Positions 38,477 to 46,802 of a stretch of 64,000 bases of DNA are shown piece by piece; position 1 is the stretch's first letter, and each line of letters opens with the position of its first letter. Made by a program: the position numbers and the translations under genes. Source of the stretch: Variovorax sp. IB41 (GTDB lineage Bacteria > Pseudomonadota > Gammaproteobacteria > Burkholderiales > Burkholderiaceae_C). Where the stretch lies: contig NZ_JAEFCB010000018.1 of NCBI RefSeq assembly GCF_016405905.1, forward strand, positions 1-64,000, in the 5' to 3' direction. The notes beneath the pieces are model-generated. The model was given only the letters and a program-made list of their open reading frames with translations, was not told the origin of the DNA and made no database searches.

Positions 38477-38800
38477 TTACTTGGGCGTGCCGCCTTGGGT
38501 CGACTTGCGCTTGACGCTGCCGTCCTTGTTGCGACGACGTTGGTCGCGCGTTTCGGCGCGCTTTTCGCCAGAGGCTGCAGCCTTGTCGGTACCGACGGCG
38601 CCGCCTTCGGGCGTCTTGGCGATGTCGCCAGCAGGAGCTGCCACTTGACCAGCGGGCTTGGCATCCTTCTTGGCTTCAGCACGTGCTTGCGACTTGCTGC
38701 CGGTTGCGTTCCCTTGTTCGGGCGTGGTGCCGGCCGGGTTTTGGGCATAGGCGCCAGCTGCGAACAGACCAGCGATCATGACTGCGAGAATTTTGCTCAT
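38477..38800 (-). CDS. Small exported charged protein (paralogue B)
   Basis: A 107-residue protein with signal peptide MSKILAVMIAGLFAAGAYAQ. The mature chain is hydrophilic and probably disordered, rich in Ala, Lys, Gly and Thr (SQARAEAKKDAKPAGQVAAP, DQRRRNKDGSVKRK). I recognise no family. It has its own terminator and so is an independent unit, separated by 148 bases from its look-alike. The position of basic residues suggests binding to something acidic such as cell wall, lipid head groups or nucleic acid, but that is only inference. Confidence 0.7.
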   Translation of the reverse strand: MSKILAVMIAGLFAAGAYAQNPAGTTPEQGNATGSKSQARAEAKKDAKPAGQVAAPAGDIAKTPEGGAVGTDKAAASGEKRAETRDQRRRNKDGSVKRKSTQGGTPK

Positions 38801-39018
38801 TGAAGATTCCTCTATCGAGAATTGGTTGGAAACGCCTCCCGGCGAGCAGAAGGTCAGCCACTAACGAGCCCATTGGCCCCATGGTTGACAAACGCCAGCT
38901 GATGGGCAGCGTCTAAAATGTACAGCGATTTGTTAGCCGGTTGTACAGCGAAACCCCCGCGCTGTCTGAATTCGCTGACACTCGTCAAAATTACATCACT
39001 CCCGGAGCCTTCGCCCTC

Positions 39019-40278
39019 ATGCCCAGCTATCAGCACATCAAAGTCCCGGCCGAAGGCCAGAAGATCACGGTCAATGCCGACAGCTCGCTGAATGTGCCCG
39101 ATCAACCGATCATCCCTTTCATCGAAGGCGACGGGACGGGGTTGGACATCACGCCGGTGATGCTCAAGGTGGTGGATGCCGCGGTGGCCAAGGCCTACGG
39201 CGGCAAGAGGAAGATCCACTGGATGGAGGTCTATGCCGGCGAGAAGTCGACCAAGGTGTACGGCCCCGACGTCTGGCTCCCCGAGGAAACCCTGCACGCC
39301 GTGCGCGACTACGTGGTCTCCATCAAGGGCCCGCTCACCACGCCCGTCGGCGGCGGCATCCGCTCGCTGAACGTCGCGCTGCGCCAGGAGCTCGATCTCT
39401 ACGTGTGCCTGCGCCCCATCCAGTATTTCGAAGGCGTGCCCAGCCCGGTGCGCGAGCCGCACAAGACCAACATGGTCATCTTCCGCGAGAACTCGGAAGA
39501 CATCTACGCCGGCATCGAGTTCGAAGCCGAAAGCGACAAGGCCAGGAAGCTCATCAAGTTCCTGCAGGACGAGCTTGGCGTCAAGAAGATCCGCTTTCCC
39601 AACACCTCCGGCATCGGCGTGAAGCCCGTGTCGATCGAGGGCACCGAGCGCCTGGTGCGCAAGGCCTTCCAGTACGCCATCGACAACGACAAGCCCAGCG
39701 TGACCATCGTGCACAAGGGCAACATCATGAAGTTCACCGAAGGCGGCTTCCGTGATTGGGCGTATGCCCTGGCCGCCAAGGAATTCGGCGCCGAGCTGGT
39801 CGACGGCGGCCCGTGGATGAAGTTCAAGAACCCGAGAACGGGCAAGGAAATCACCGTCAAGGACAGCATCGCCGACGCGTTCCTGCAGCAGATCCTGCTG
39901 CGTCCCGCCGAGTACAGCGTGATCGCCACGCTGAACCTCAACGGCGACTACGTGTCCGACGCGCTGGCCGCGCAGGTCGGCGGCATCGGCATCGCCCCGG
40001 GCGCGAACCTGAGCGACACCGTCGCGATGTTCGAAGCCACGCACGGCACGGCGCCCAAGTACGCCGGCAAGGACTACGTGAACCCCGGCTCCGAAATCCT
40101 CTCGGCCGAGATGATGCTGCGCCACATGGGCTGGACCGAAGCGGCCGACCTGATCATCAGCGCGATGAAAAAGTCGATTGCCAGCAAGCGCGTGACCTAT
40201 GACTTCGCGCGCCTGATGGAAGGTGCGACGCAGGTGAGCTGCTCGGGCTTCGGGCAGGTCATGATCGAGCATATGTAA
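39019..40278 (+). CDS. icd: Isocitrate dehydrogenase, NADP-dependent
   Basis: Oxidises isocitrate to 2-oxoglutarate in the citric acid cycle. The 419-residue protein is the E. coli type. RSLNVALRQ at 115-123 contains Ser116, equivalent to the serine phosphorylated by AceK in E. coli. NADP specificity is shown by Lys347 and Tyr348 in HGTAPKYAG. The frame is open to 38941 but the ATG at 39019 gives MPSYQHIKVP and follows GGAG. The 218-base gap upstream is divergent from the small exported protein gene. Confidence 0.97.
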   Translation: MPSYQHIKVPAEGQKITVNADSSLNVPDQPIIPFIEGDGTGLDITPVMLKVVDAAVAKAYGGKRKIHWMEVYAGEKSTKVYGPDVWLPEETLHAVRDYVVSIKGPLTTPVGGGIRSLNVALRQELDLYVCLRPIQYFEGVPSPVREPHKTNMVIFRENSEDIYAGIEFEAESDKARKLIKFLQDELGVKKIRFPNTSGIGVKPVSIEGTERLVRKAFQYAIDNDKPSVTIVHKGNIMKFTEGGFRDWAYALAAKEFGAELVDGGPWMKFKNPRTGKEITVKDSIADAFLQQILLRPAEYSVIATLNLNGDYVSDALAAQVGGIGIAPGANLSDTVAMFEATHGTAPKYAGKDYVNPGSEILSAEMMLRHMGWTEAADLIISAMKKSIASKRVTYDFARLMEGATQVSCSGFGQVMIEHM

Positions 40279-40644
40279 TCAATTCATTGAGCGCTTCGGC
40301 GTCTTGTGACGTCGCCGCATCGAGCCTTTGAATTCCCAAAAGGAATTCAAAGGCTTTTTTCTTGTCTGCACGCTCTCCATTCGAATAGAAATTACTACTT
40401 TCAAGCTTTCCAATCGTACAGACCCGGAGAAATTTCACGGACCAATTGCCTGTTTTTGGGATTTAACTATTGGTAGAAACTGTGCACCGCACAGACCTGC
40501 ACGAGCACCCAGAATCGCGCCTATTCGAGAAAGTATAGGGAGCGCGAAATGGGCAGGAAAAAAGCAAATACCGGCGCTTTGCCGAGCGGCGCAGTGCATG
40601 AAGCAGCCGCGCAATTGTCTTCGTCGGCGAAGCGGTAGATCGCC
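40279..40644 (+). promoter_or_regulatory. icd-clpV gap: terminator, AT-rich region and a small inverted repeat
   Basis: The first part holds the icd terminator at 40323-40360. The rest (about 280 bases) is distinctly AT-richer than its neighbours and has no convincing gene; short open frames cross it but lack codon bias. CTGTGC-ACC-GCACAG at 40480-40494 is an inverted repeat that could be an operator. No sigma-54 -24/-12 pair was found. It must contain the promoter for the T6SS operon, but I cannot place it. Confidence 0.45.
40323..40360 (+). terminator. Strong terminator after icd
   Basis: AGCCTTTGAATTCC (40323-40336) and GGAATTCAAAGGCT (40342-40355) form a perfect 14-base stem with loop CAAAA, followed by T residues. 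It isolates icd from the T6SS cluster. Confidence 0.93.
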
Positions 40645-43341
40645 ATGGCGATTTCTCGACGAGCGTTGTTCGGCAAGCTCAATCTCACCCTGTTTCGCGG
40701 TATTGAATCCGCGACAGCCTTTGCCAAGCTGAGAGGAAATCCGTACGTCGAATTGACGCATTGGATTCATCAACTCTGGCAACTCAATGACGGCGATCTG
40801 CAGCGTGTCTGCCGTCACTACCAGGTCGACGCACAAGCCGTCGAAACAGACCTGAGGTCGGCCCTGTCGGAGCTGCCTTCCGGCGCGACGTCATTGAGCG
40901 ATTTTTCCCATCACGTCGAAGCGGCTGTCGAGCGTGCCTGGGTGCTGTCCAGTCTCGAGTTCGGCGACCGCTCCGTGCGCGGCGCTTGGCTGCTTGCAGC
41001 GCTGGTGCAAACGCCCGAACTGCGCCGCGTGCTCGTTGGCATATCGCCGGCATTCCGAAAAATCCCCGCGGAGCAATTGACGGATGTTCTCGCTGCCCTC
41101 ATTGCAGGCTCCCCGGAAGATGGCGAAGGGCCGCACGACGGCTCAACCTTGTCGCCCGCAATGCCCGGAGAAGCGAGCGGCGCGATCACCACGCCGCCGG
41201 ATGGCAAATCGGCCTTGGCCCGGTACTGCACCGACCTGACGGAACGCGCACGCGGTGGATATATCGACCCCGTGATCGGCCGCGAACACGAGATTCGCAC
41301 GATGGTCGACATCCTGCTGCGCCGGCGGCAGAACAACCCCCTGCTCACGGGAGAAGCTGGCGTGGGCAAGACGGCCGTGGTCGAGGGCCTTGCGCTCGCC
41401 ATCGCCAGCGGCGAGGTTCCGCCATCGCTGAGCGATGCCCGCCTGCTCAGCCTCGATGTAGGCGCGCTGCTCGCCGGCGCCAGCATGCGGGGAGAGTTCG
41501 AGTCGCGCCTGAAATCGCTGCTCGAGGAGGCGAGCACGTCGAGCCAACCGGTCATCCTCTTCATCGACGAGGTGCACACCTTGATCGGCGCGGGCGGACA
41601 GGCAGGCACCGGGGACGCGGCCAACCTGCTCAAGCCCGCGCTCGCGCGCGGCACCTTGCGCACCGTGGGCGCCACCACGTGGAGCGAATACAAACGCCAC
41701 ATCGAAAGGGACCCCGCGTTGACCCGGCGCTTCCAGGTGCTGCAGGTGGCCGAGCCCGAAGAGGCCTCCGCCATCGAGATGGTGCGTGGCCTGGTCGCCA
41801 CCTTTGCCGCGCATCACGGCGTCACCGTGCTGGACGAGGCCGTGCGGGCCGCGGTCACGCTGTCCCATCGCTACATCCCGTCGCGCCAGCTGCCGGACAA
41901 GGCCATCAGCCTGCTCGACACGGCCTGCGCACGCGTCGCCATGTCGCTGCACACGCCGCCCGCCGTGGTCGATCAATTGCGGCAGCGAATTGCGGCGCTG
42001 GATGTGGAACTCGAACTGCTGATTGGAGAGGGCGCCATCTCGCAAGGCAGCGAGAAGCGGCTGGAGCGCGTCGAAGCCGCGCATTCCCGGCTCGGGACCG
42101 CCGAACTTGAACTCTCGGCACATGAAGCCAGGTGGCAGGAAGAGCTGGCAATGGTCCAGCAGATTCAAGCGCTGAGAACAAGGAAGAGGGAGGAGGGAGA
42201 GAGAAGCGCCGAGGGCGAATGGCCCTCGGCGCAATTGCAGGCCCTCGAAGAAGAACTCCTGTCGCGTCAGCAGGACATGCCGCTGGTCTTTCCTCAGGTC
42301 GATGAGTCGGTGGTCGCGGCCATCGTCGCCGACTGGACGGGAATTCCCGTGGGGCGCATGGTGCAGGACGAAGTCGCCGCGGTCTTCAGGCTCGAATCCA
42401 CGCTCGACGAGCGAGTCATCGGTCAAGGCCATGCACTCGCGGCCATTGCCGAACGTATTCGTACGTCGCGAGCGCGGCTCACCGATCCCGACAAGCCAGT
42501 GGGTGTCTTCCTTTTGGTCGGTCCCTCGGGCGTCGGCAAGACCGAGACCGCGCTGGCGTTGGCGGAAGCGATGTATGGCGGCGAGCAGAACCTCATCACC
42601 GTCAACATGAGCGAGTTTCAGGAGCCGCACACCGTCTCTGGCCTGAAGGGTTCGCCGCCGGGTTACGTGGGCTATGGGGAAGGCGGCGTTCTCACGGAGG
42701 CCGTGCGGCGCAAACCCTACAGCGTGATCCTGCTCGACGAGGTGGAGAAGGCGCATCCGGATGTGCACGAACTTTTCTACCAGGTGTTCGACAAGGGCTG
42801 GATGGAAGACGGCGAAGGTCGCCACATCGACTTCAGGAACACCACCATCCTGCTGACGAGCAACACCGGCGCCGAGCTCATCCAGAGCATGTGCGAAGAC
42901 CTTTCGCCGCCGCCCGGCATCGACGCCTTGCGCGAAGCCCTGCAGCCCGCGCTTCGCCAGGTGTTTCCGGCCGCGTTCCTGGGGCGCCTGTCCGTCGTGC
43001 CCTACCTCCCGCTGGGCGAGCAGGCCCTGGGCCGCGTCGTCTCGCTGCACCTGGACCGCGTGGTCCAGCGCATGAAAAAGCAGCATGGCATCGAACTGGG
43101 TTACGCACCTTCTCTGGTGGCCGAAATCATCGAGCGGTGCGGCACCCACGAAACCGGCGTCCGCCGCCTGATCGGGTTCATCGAGCAGCACCTGCTGCCC
43201 GTTCTGTCGCGGCAATGGCTCACCGCCTTGCAGGAAAGGCGAACGATCACCCGGATGTCCGTCGACGCCAAGCCGCGCGACACGACGGGCTCTCACTTGC
43301 AAGGAGGAGATGTCGTCATCTGCCACACCGAGTACGCCTGA
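40645..43341 (+). CDS. clpV: T6SS AAA+ ATPase ClpV/TssH
   Basis: ClpV disassembles the contracted TssB-TssC sheath so it can be reused. The 898-residue protein has an N-terminal Clp-N domain opening FGKLNLTLFRGIESATAFAK, Walker A motifs GEAGVGKT (236-243) and GPSGVGKT (626-633), FIDEVHTLIGAG, and a middle coiled coil around 460-520. A Clp_C D2-small domain ends it. Near residue 521 the DNA has a purine run followed by an 11-base palindrome, described in the findings. It is the first gene of the T6SS cluster, with hcp, tssB and tssC downstream. It differs from the nearby clpA. Confidence 0.96.
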   Translation: MAISRRALFGKLNLTLFRGIESATAFAKLRGNPYVELTHWIHQLWQLNDGDLQRVCRHYQVDAQAVETDLRSALSELPSGATSLSDFSHHVEAAVERAWVLSSLEFGDRSVRGAWLLAALVQTPELRRVLVGISPAFRKIPAEQLTDVLAALIAGSPEDGEGPHDGSTLSPAMPGEASGAITTPPDGKSALARYCTDLTERARGGYIDPVIGREHEIRTMVDILLRRRQNNPLLTGEAGVGKTAVVEGLALAIASGEVPPSLSDARLLSLDVGALLAGASMRGEFESRLKSLLEEASTSSQPVILFIDEVHTLIGAGGQAGTGDAANLLKPALARGTLRTVGATTWSEYKRHIERDPALTRRFQVLQVAEPEEASAIEMVRGLVATFAAHHGVTVLDEAVRAAVTLSHRYIPSRQLPDKAISLLDTACARVAMSLHTPPAVVDQLRQRIAALDVELELLIGEGAISQGSEKRLERVEAAHSRLGTAELELSAHEARWQEELAMVQQIQALRTRKREEGERSAEGEWPSAQLQALEEELLSRQQDMPLVFPQVDESVVAAIVADWTGIPVGRMVQDEVAAVFRLESTLDERVIGQGHALAAIAERIRTSRARLTDPDKPVGVFLLVGPSGVGKTETALALAEAMYGGEQNLITVNMSEFQEPHTVSGLKGSPPGYVGYGEGGVLTEAVRRKPYSVILLDEVEKAHPDVHELFYQVFDKGWMEDGEGRHIDFRNTTILLTSNTGAELIQSMCEDLSPPPGIDALREALQPALRQVFPAAFLGRLSVVPYLPLGEQALGRVVSLHLDRVVQRMKKQHGIELGYAPSLVAEIIERCGTHETGVRRLIGFIEQHLLPVLSRQWLTALQERRTITRMSVDAKPRDTTGSHLQGGDVVICHTEYA

Positions 43342-43401
43342 TCCTTCAAGCCGCCGCATTCATCCGGCGCCCTCACTTCAGTTTTTCATCAGGGAGTTTT
43401 C

Positions 43402-43944
43402 ATGACAAACAACAACAGCAGCCAGAAGTTCATCGCCCGCAACAGGGCGCCACGCGTGCAGATTGAATACGACGTGGAAATCTACGGCTCGGAGAAAAAG
43501 ATCGAGCTGCCTTTCGTCATGGGTGTTCTGGCCGATCTGTCCGGCAAGCCCTCGCAAGCATTGCCGCCGGTGGTCGAGCGCAAGTTCCTCGATATCGACA
43601 TCGACAATTTCGACGAACGCATGAAGGCGATCCAGCCGCGCGTGGCCTTCGCGGTGCCCAACACGCTGTCGGGGCAGGGTCAGCTCATGGTCGACATCAC
43701 CTTCGAGAGCATCGAGGACTTCTCGCCGGCGGCCGTGGCCCGCAAGGTCGAACCGCTCAGTCGCCTGCTCGAGGCGCGCACCCAGCTCGCCAACCTGCAG
43801 ACCTACATGGATGGCAAGGCCGGTGCCGAGGGCCTCGTCAACAAGCTGCTGCAAGACCCGACGCTCATGAAGTCCCTTGCGCAGGCACCCAAGCCGCGTG
43901 CGGCAACCCCCAACGATGCGTCGACTGCCGAATCGGCAACCTGA
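43402..43944 (+). CDS. tssB: T6SS contractile sheath small subunit TssB (VipA)
   Basis: TssB pairs with TssC to form the contractile sheath that fires the Hcp tube. The 180-residue protein has the family opening APRVQIEYDVEIYGSEKKIE, ELPFVMGVLADLSG, and LDIDIDNFDERMKAIQPRV. The C-terminal tail PKPRAATPNDASTAESAT is low complexity. AGGGAG lies just upstream of the ATG. Only 60 bases separate it from clpV, and 21 from tssC, so one operon is likely. Confidence 0.97.
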   Translation: MTNNNSSQKFIARNRAPRVQIEYDVEIYGSEKKIELPFVMGVLADLSGKPSQALPPVVERKFLDIDIDNFDERMKAIQPRVAFAVPNTLSGQGQLMVDITFESIEDFSPAAVARKVEPLSRLLEARTQLANLQTYMDGKAGAEGLVNKLLQDPTLMKSLAQAPKPRAATPNDASTAESAT

Positions 43945-43965
43945 ACCTGCCCCAAGGAGCCTCCA

Positions 43966-45468
43966 ATGAACATCGCAAGCGACAACGTTCTCGACGCGCC
44001 CGTGGCGGCGCAGTACACCAACCCGTCCGACTTCGCGTCCCTGCTGGACAAGGAGTTCAAGCCCAAGACCGACGAGGCCCGCGACGCCGTCGAAGCGGCC
44101 GTGCGCACCTTGGCCGAGCAGGCGCTCGTCAATGCCGCGACCATGACCGACGATGCCTACAGCAGCATCGAAGCCATCATTGCGGAGATCGACCGCAAGC
44201 TCTCGGAGCAGATCAACCTCGTGCTGCACAAGGACGAGTTCCAGAAGGTCGAGTCGGCCTGGCGCGGCATGCACCACCTGGTCTACAACACGGAGACGGA
44301 CGAGAAGCTCAAGATCCGCTTCATGGATGTGTCCAAGGACGAGGTGCGCCGCACGCTTCGCCGCCACAAGGGCATTGCCTGGGACCAGAGCCCGATCTTC
44401 AAGCGCATCTACGAGGAAGAGTACGGCCAGCTCGGCGGCGAGCCGTACGGCTGCCTCGTAGCGGACTACTACTTCGACCACACGCCGCCCGATGTCGAGC
44501 TGCTGGGCGCAATCGCCAAAATCTCGGCCGCCTCGCATGCGCCGTTCATCGCGGGCTCGGCCCCGTCGCTGCTCGGCATGGAGTCGTGGCAGGAACTCGC
44601 GAACCCTCGCGACCTCGCGAAGATCACCTCGAACCTGGAGCATGCGCCCTGGAATTCGCTGCGCAGCACCGAGGACTCGCGCTACGTCGGCCTCGCCATG
44701 CCGCGCTTCCTCTCGCGCCTTCCCTATGGCGCAAAGACCAATCCGGTCGACGAGTTCGATTTCGAAGAAGAAACCGAAGGCGCGGACCACCGGAACTACG
44801 TCTGGAGCAACGCGGCCTATGCAATGGCCGTCAACATCAACCGCAGCTTCAAGCTCTACGGCTGGTGCACGATGATCCGCGGCGTGGAGTCGGGCGGTAC
44901 GGTGGAGAACCTGCCGTGCCATACCTTCCCGACCGACGACGGCGGCTTCGACATGAAGTGCCCGACCGAGATCGCCATCTCCGACCGCCGGGAGGCCGAG
45001 CTCGCGAAGGCCGGCCTGATTCCCCTGGTGCATCGCAAGAACACCGATCACGCCGCGTTCATCGGCGCGCAATCGGTTCAGAAGCCGCAGGAGTACATGG
45101 ACCCCGACGCGACGGCCAACGCCAACCTGTCGGCCCGGTTGCCGTACCTGTTCGCCAGCACGCGCTTTGCGCATTACCTCAAGTGCATCGTGCGCGACAA
45201 GATCGGCTCCTTCAAGGAGCGCGAGGACATGCAGCGCTGGCTCAACGAATGGATCATGCATTACGTCGATGCCGACCCCGCCAACTCGTCGCAGGAGACC
45301 AAGGCCCGCAGGCCGCTCGCAGCCGCCGAGGTCGTGGTGGAAGACATCGAGGGCAACCCCGGCTACTACGGCGCGAAGTTCTTCCTGCGCCCGCATTTCC
45401 AGCTCGAAGGGCTGACCGTTTCGCTGCGCCTCGTCGCGAAATTGCCGTCTCTCAAGGACGCGGCCTGA
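43966..45468 (+). CDS. tssC: T6SS contractile sheath large subunit TssC (VipB)
   Basis: Large sheath subunit. The 500-residue protein shows the typical blocks AWRGMHHLVYNTETDEKLKI, SPIFKRIYEEEYGQLGGEPY, the IAGSAPSLLGMESWQEL region, and the closing AKFFLRPHFQLEGLTVSLRL with the C-terminal core strand used to lock sheath subunits. The length is normal. After the stop, 134 bases precede hcp, long enough to hold a separate promoter or a processing site. Confidence 0.97.
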   Translation: MNIASDNVLDAPVAAQYTNPSDFASLLDKEFKPKTDEARDAVEAAVRTLAEQALVNAATMTDDAYSSIEAIIAEIDRKLSEQINLVLHKDEFQKVESAWRGMHHLVYNTETDEKLKIRFMDVSKDEVRRTLRRHKGIAWDQSPIFKRIYEEEYGQLGGEPYGCLVADYYFDHTPPDVELLGAIAKISAASHAPFIAGSAPSLLGMESWQELANPRDLAKITSNLEHAPWNSLRSTEDSRYVGLAMPRFLSRLPYGAKTNPVDEFDFEEETEGADHRNYVWSNAAYAMAVNINRSFKLYGWCTMIRGVESGGTVENLPCHTFPTDDGGFDMKCPTEIAISDRREAELAKAGLIPLVHRKNTDHAAFIGAQSVQKPQEYMDPDATANANLSARLPYLFASTRFAHYLKCIVRDKIGSFKEREDMQRWLNEWIMHYVDADPANSSQETKARRPLAAAEVVVEDIEGNPGYYGAKFFLRPHFQLEGLTVSLRLVAKLPSLKDAA

Positions 45469-45602
45469 CCGGCATCGCTTCCAACGTTTTCGAATCGTTC
45501 GATGAAGTGGCGCGCAGACGCCACCCGCAAAGCCGCTCGAAGCGCCGAAAGAGCGCTCGGGCATCTGTCAAACATTGAAAAAACCAAGCTCAGGGAGTTT
45601 TT

Positions 45603-46088
45603 ATGGCACAAGATATTTTTCTGAAGATCAACGGCATCGAAGGTGAATCCCAGGATTCCGATCACAAGAACGAGATCGAGGTTCTTGCCTTCAACTGGAA
45701 AGCCTTCCAGGAATCCACCATGCACGCCGGTTCGGGCGGTGGTGCCGGCAAGGCCACGGTCGAGGACCTGGAGTTCGAGCATTACGTCGATCGCTCGAGT
45801 CCCAACCTGATGAAGTACTGCCTCACCGGCAAGCACGTCCAGGAAGCGAAGCTCACCATCCGCAAGGCCGGCGGCAACCCGCTGGAGTACCTGAAGTTCA
45901 CGTTCTCCGACGTGATCATCACCACGATCCATCCGTTCGGTTCGAACTCCGACGAGATGCGCGTCAAGGAGCGCGTTCGCCTGTCGTTCTCGAAGATCAA
46001 GCAGGAGTACTCGGTGCAGAACGCGCAGGGCGGCAGCGGCGGCGCGGTCACCGCCGGCTACGACATCAAGGGCAACAAGGAGTCCTGA
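45603..46088 (+). CDS. hcp: T6SS tube protein Hcp (TssD)
   Basis: Hcp hexamers stack into the inner tube and are secreted on firing. The 161-residue protein opens AQDIFLKINGIEGESQDSDH, with EFEHYVDRSSPNLMKYCLTG and PLEYLKFTFSDVIITTIHPF, all family features. CAGGGAG precedes the ATG. The 134-base gap before it includes AGCGC (45541-45545) and GCGCT (45552-45556), a possible small hairpin, which may allow the higher Hcp level usually needed. The C-terminus is Gly-rich. Confidence 0.97.
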   Translation: MAQDIFLKINGIEGESQDSDHKNEIEVLAFNWKAFQESTMHAGSGGGAGKATVEDLEFEHYVDRSSPNLMKYCLTGKHVQEAKLTIRKAGGNPLEYLKFTFSDVIITTIHPFGSNSDEMRVKERVRLSFSKIKQEYSVQNAQGGSGGAVTAGYDIKGNKES

Positions 46089-46211
46089 CAGCCAATGCCA
46101 GGCCCTGAACCGATTCGGGGCCTTTCGACTTCGGACGGCGCGGTGCACGAAGGTGCGGCGCGCTGCCCGCGGTCGATCCTTTTCGACCGGTTGCATCACC
46201 TCCTTTTTCTC

Positions 46212-46769
46212 ATGCTCTTCAACCTGCCTTGTGCCCGGCGGATCGCTTCGCGGCGATGGCTGCCCGTGGTGCTTACGCCGCTGGTTCTCGCGCTTTCGCT
46301 GGTCGCCGCCGTGTCTTCGCATGCCCAGTTCTCCGATCCCAGGGAGCAGACCCGGCTCGACATCACGATCACGGCGGAGGCCGGCGTCAACCCCGATGAC
46401 AAGGGCAGGGCGGCGCCCATCCTGGTGCGCCTCTATGAGCTCAAGTCGGAGGGCACCTTCGAATCCGCCGACTACTTTTCTCTCTCCGGCAACGACAAGG
46501 CCCTGATCGGCAGCGACCTGCTCGTGCGGGACGAATTCATCCTGCGGCCCGGCGAGGTCAAGACCATCCGCCGCAAGTCGCACCCCGACCTCGGCGCCAT
46601 CGGCATCGTCGCGGGCTATCGCGACCTCGCGCAAGCCGATTGGCGCGTGGTGCAGAAGATCGAACCCGCACCGGAAGTCGCCTGGTATCGCTCGGTCCTG
46701 CCGGCCAACAAGGTCAAGTTGCAGATCGCTCTTCAAGCCAAGGGCATCCAGCTCATTCCTCTCAAGTAA
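46212..46769 (+). CDS. tssJ: T6SS TssJ (SciN) homologue lacking a lipobox cysteine
   Basis: TssJ is normally an outer-membrane lipoprotein that binds the periplasmic end of TssM. This 185-residue form has the TssJ fold sequence (LDITITAEAGVNPDDKGRAA, PILVRLYELKSEGTFESADY, and REFILRPGEVKTIR-like DEFILRPGEVKTIRRKSHPD). Its signal region, RRWLPVVLTPLVLALSLVAAVSSHAQ, ends in a type I signal-peptidase site with no cysteine; the only cysteine, residue 7, lies before the basic stretch. The start is uncertain: ATG 46212 and an earlier 46095 are possible, and neither restores a lipobox. Confidence 0.88.
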   Translation: MLFNLPCARRIASRRWLPVVLTPLVLALSLVAAVSSHAQFSDPREQTRLDITITAEAGVNPDDKGRAAPILVRLYELKSEGTFESADYFSLSGNDKALIGSDLLVRDEFILRPGEVKTIRRKSHPDLGAIGIVAGYRDLAQADWRVVQKIEPAPEVAWYRSVLPANKVKLQIALQAKGIQLIPLK

Positions 46770-46802
46770 AGCCCACGGCTTGCAAGCACAACGATCGAAT
46801 TC

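Noticed and set aside
40366..40644. Sigma-54 promoter for the T6SS operon
   Set aside because: No TGGCAC-N5-TTGCA-like pair was found on the plus strand, so this common T6SS control was not claimed.
40328..40732. Small open frame across the icd-clpV gap
   Set aside because: It starts inside the icd terminator, runs into clpV in another frame, and its residue make-up has no sign of coding.
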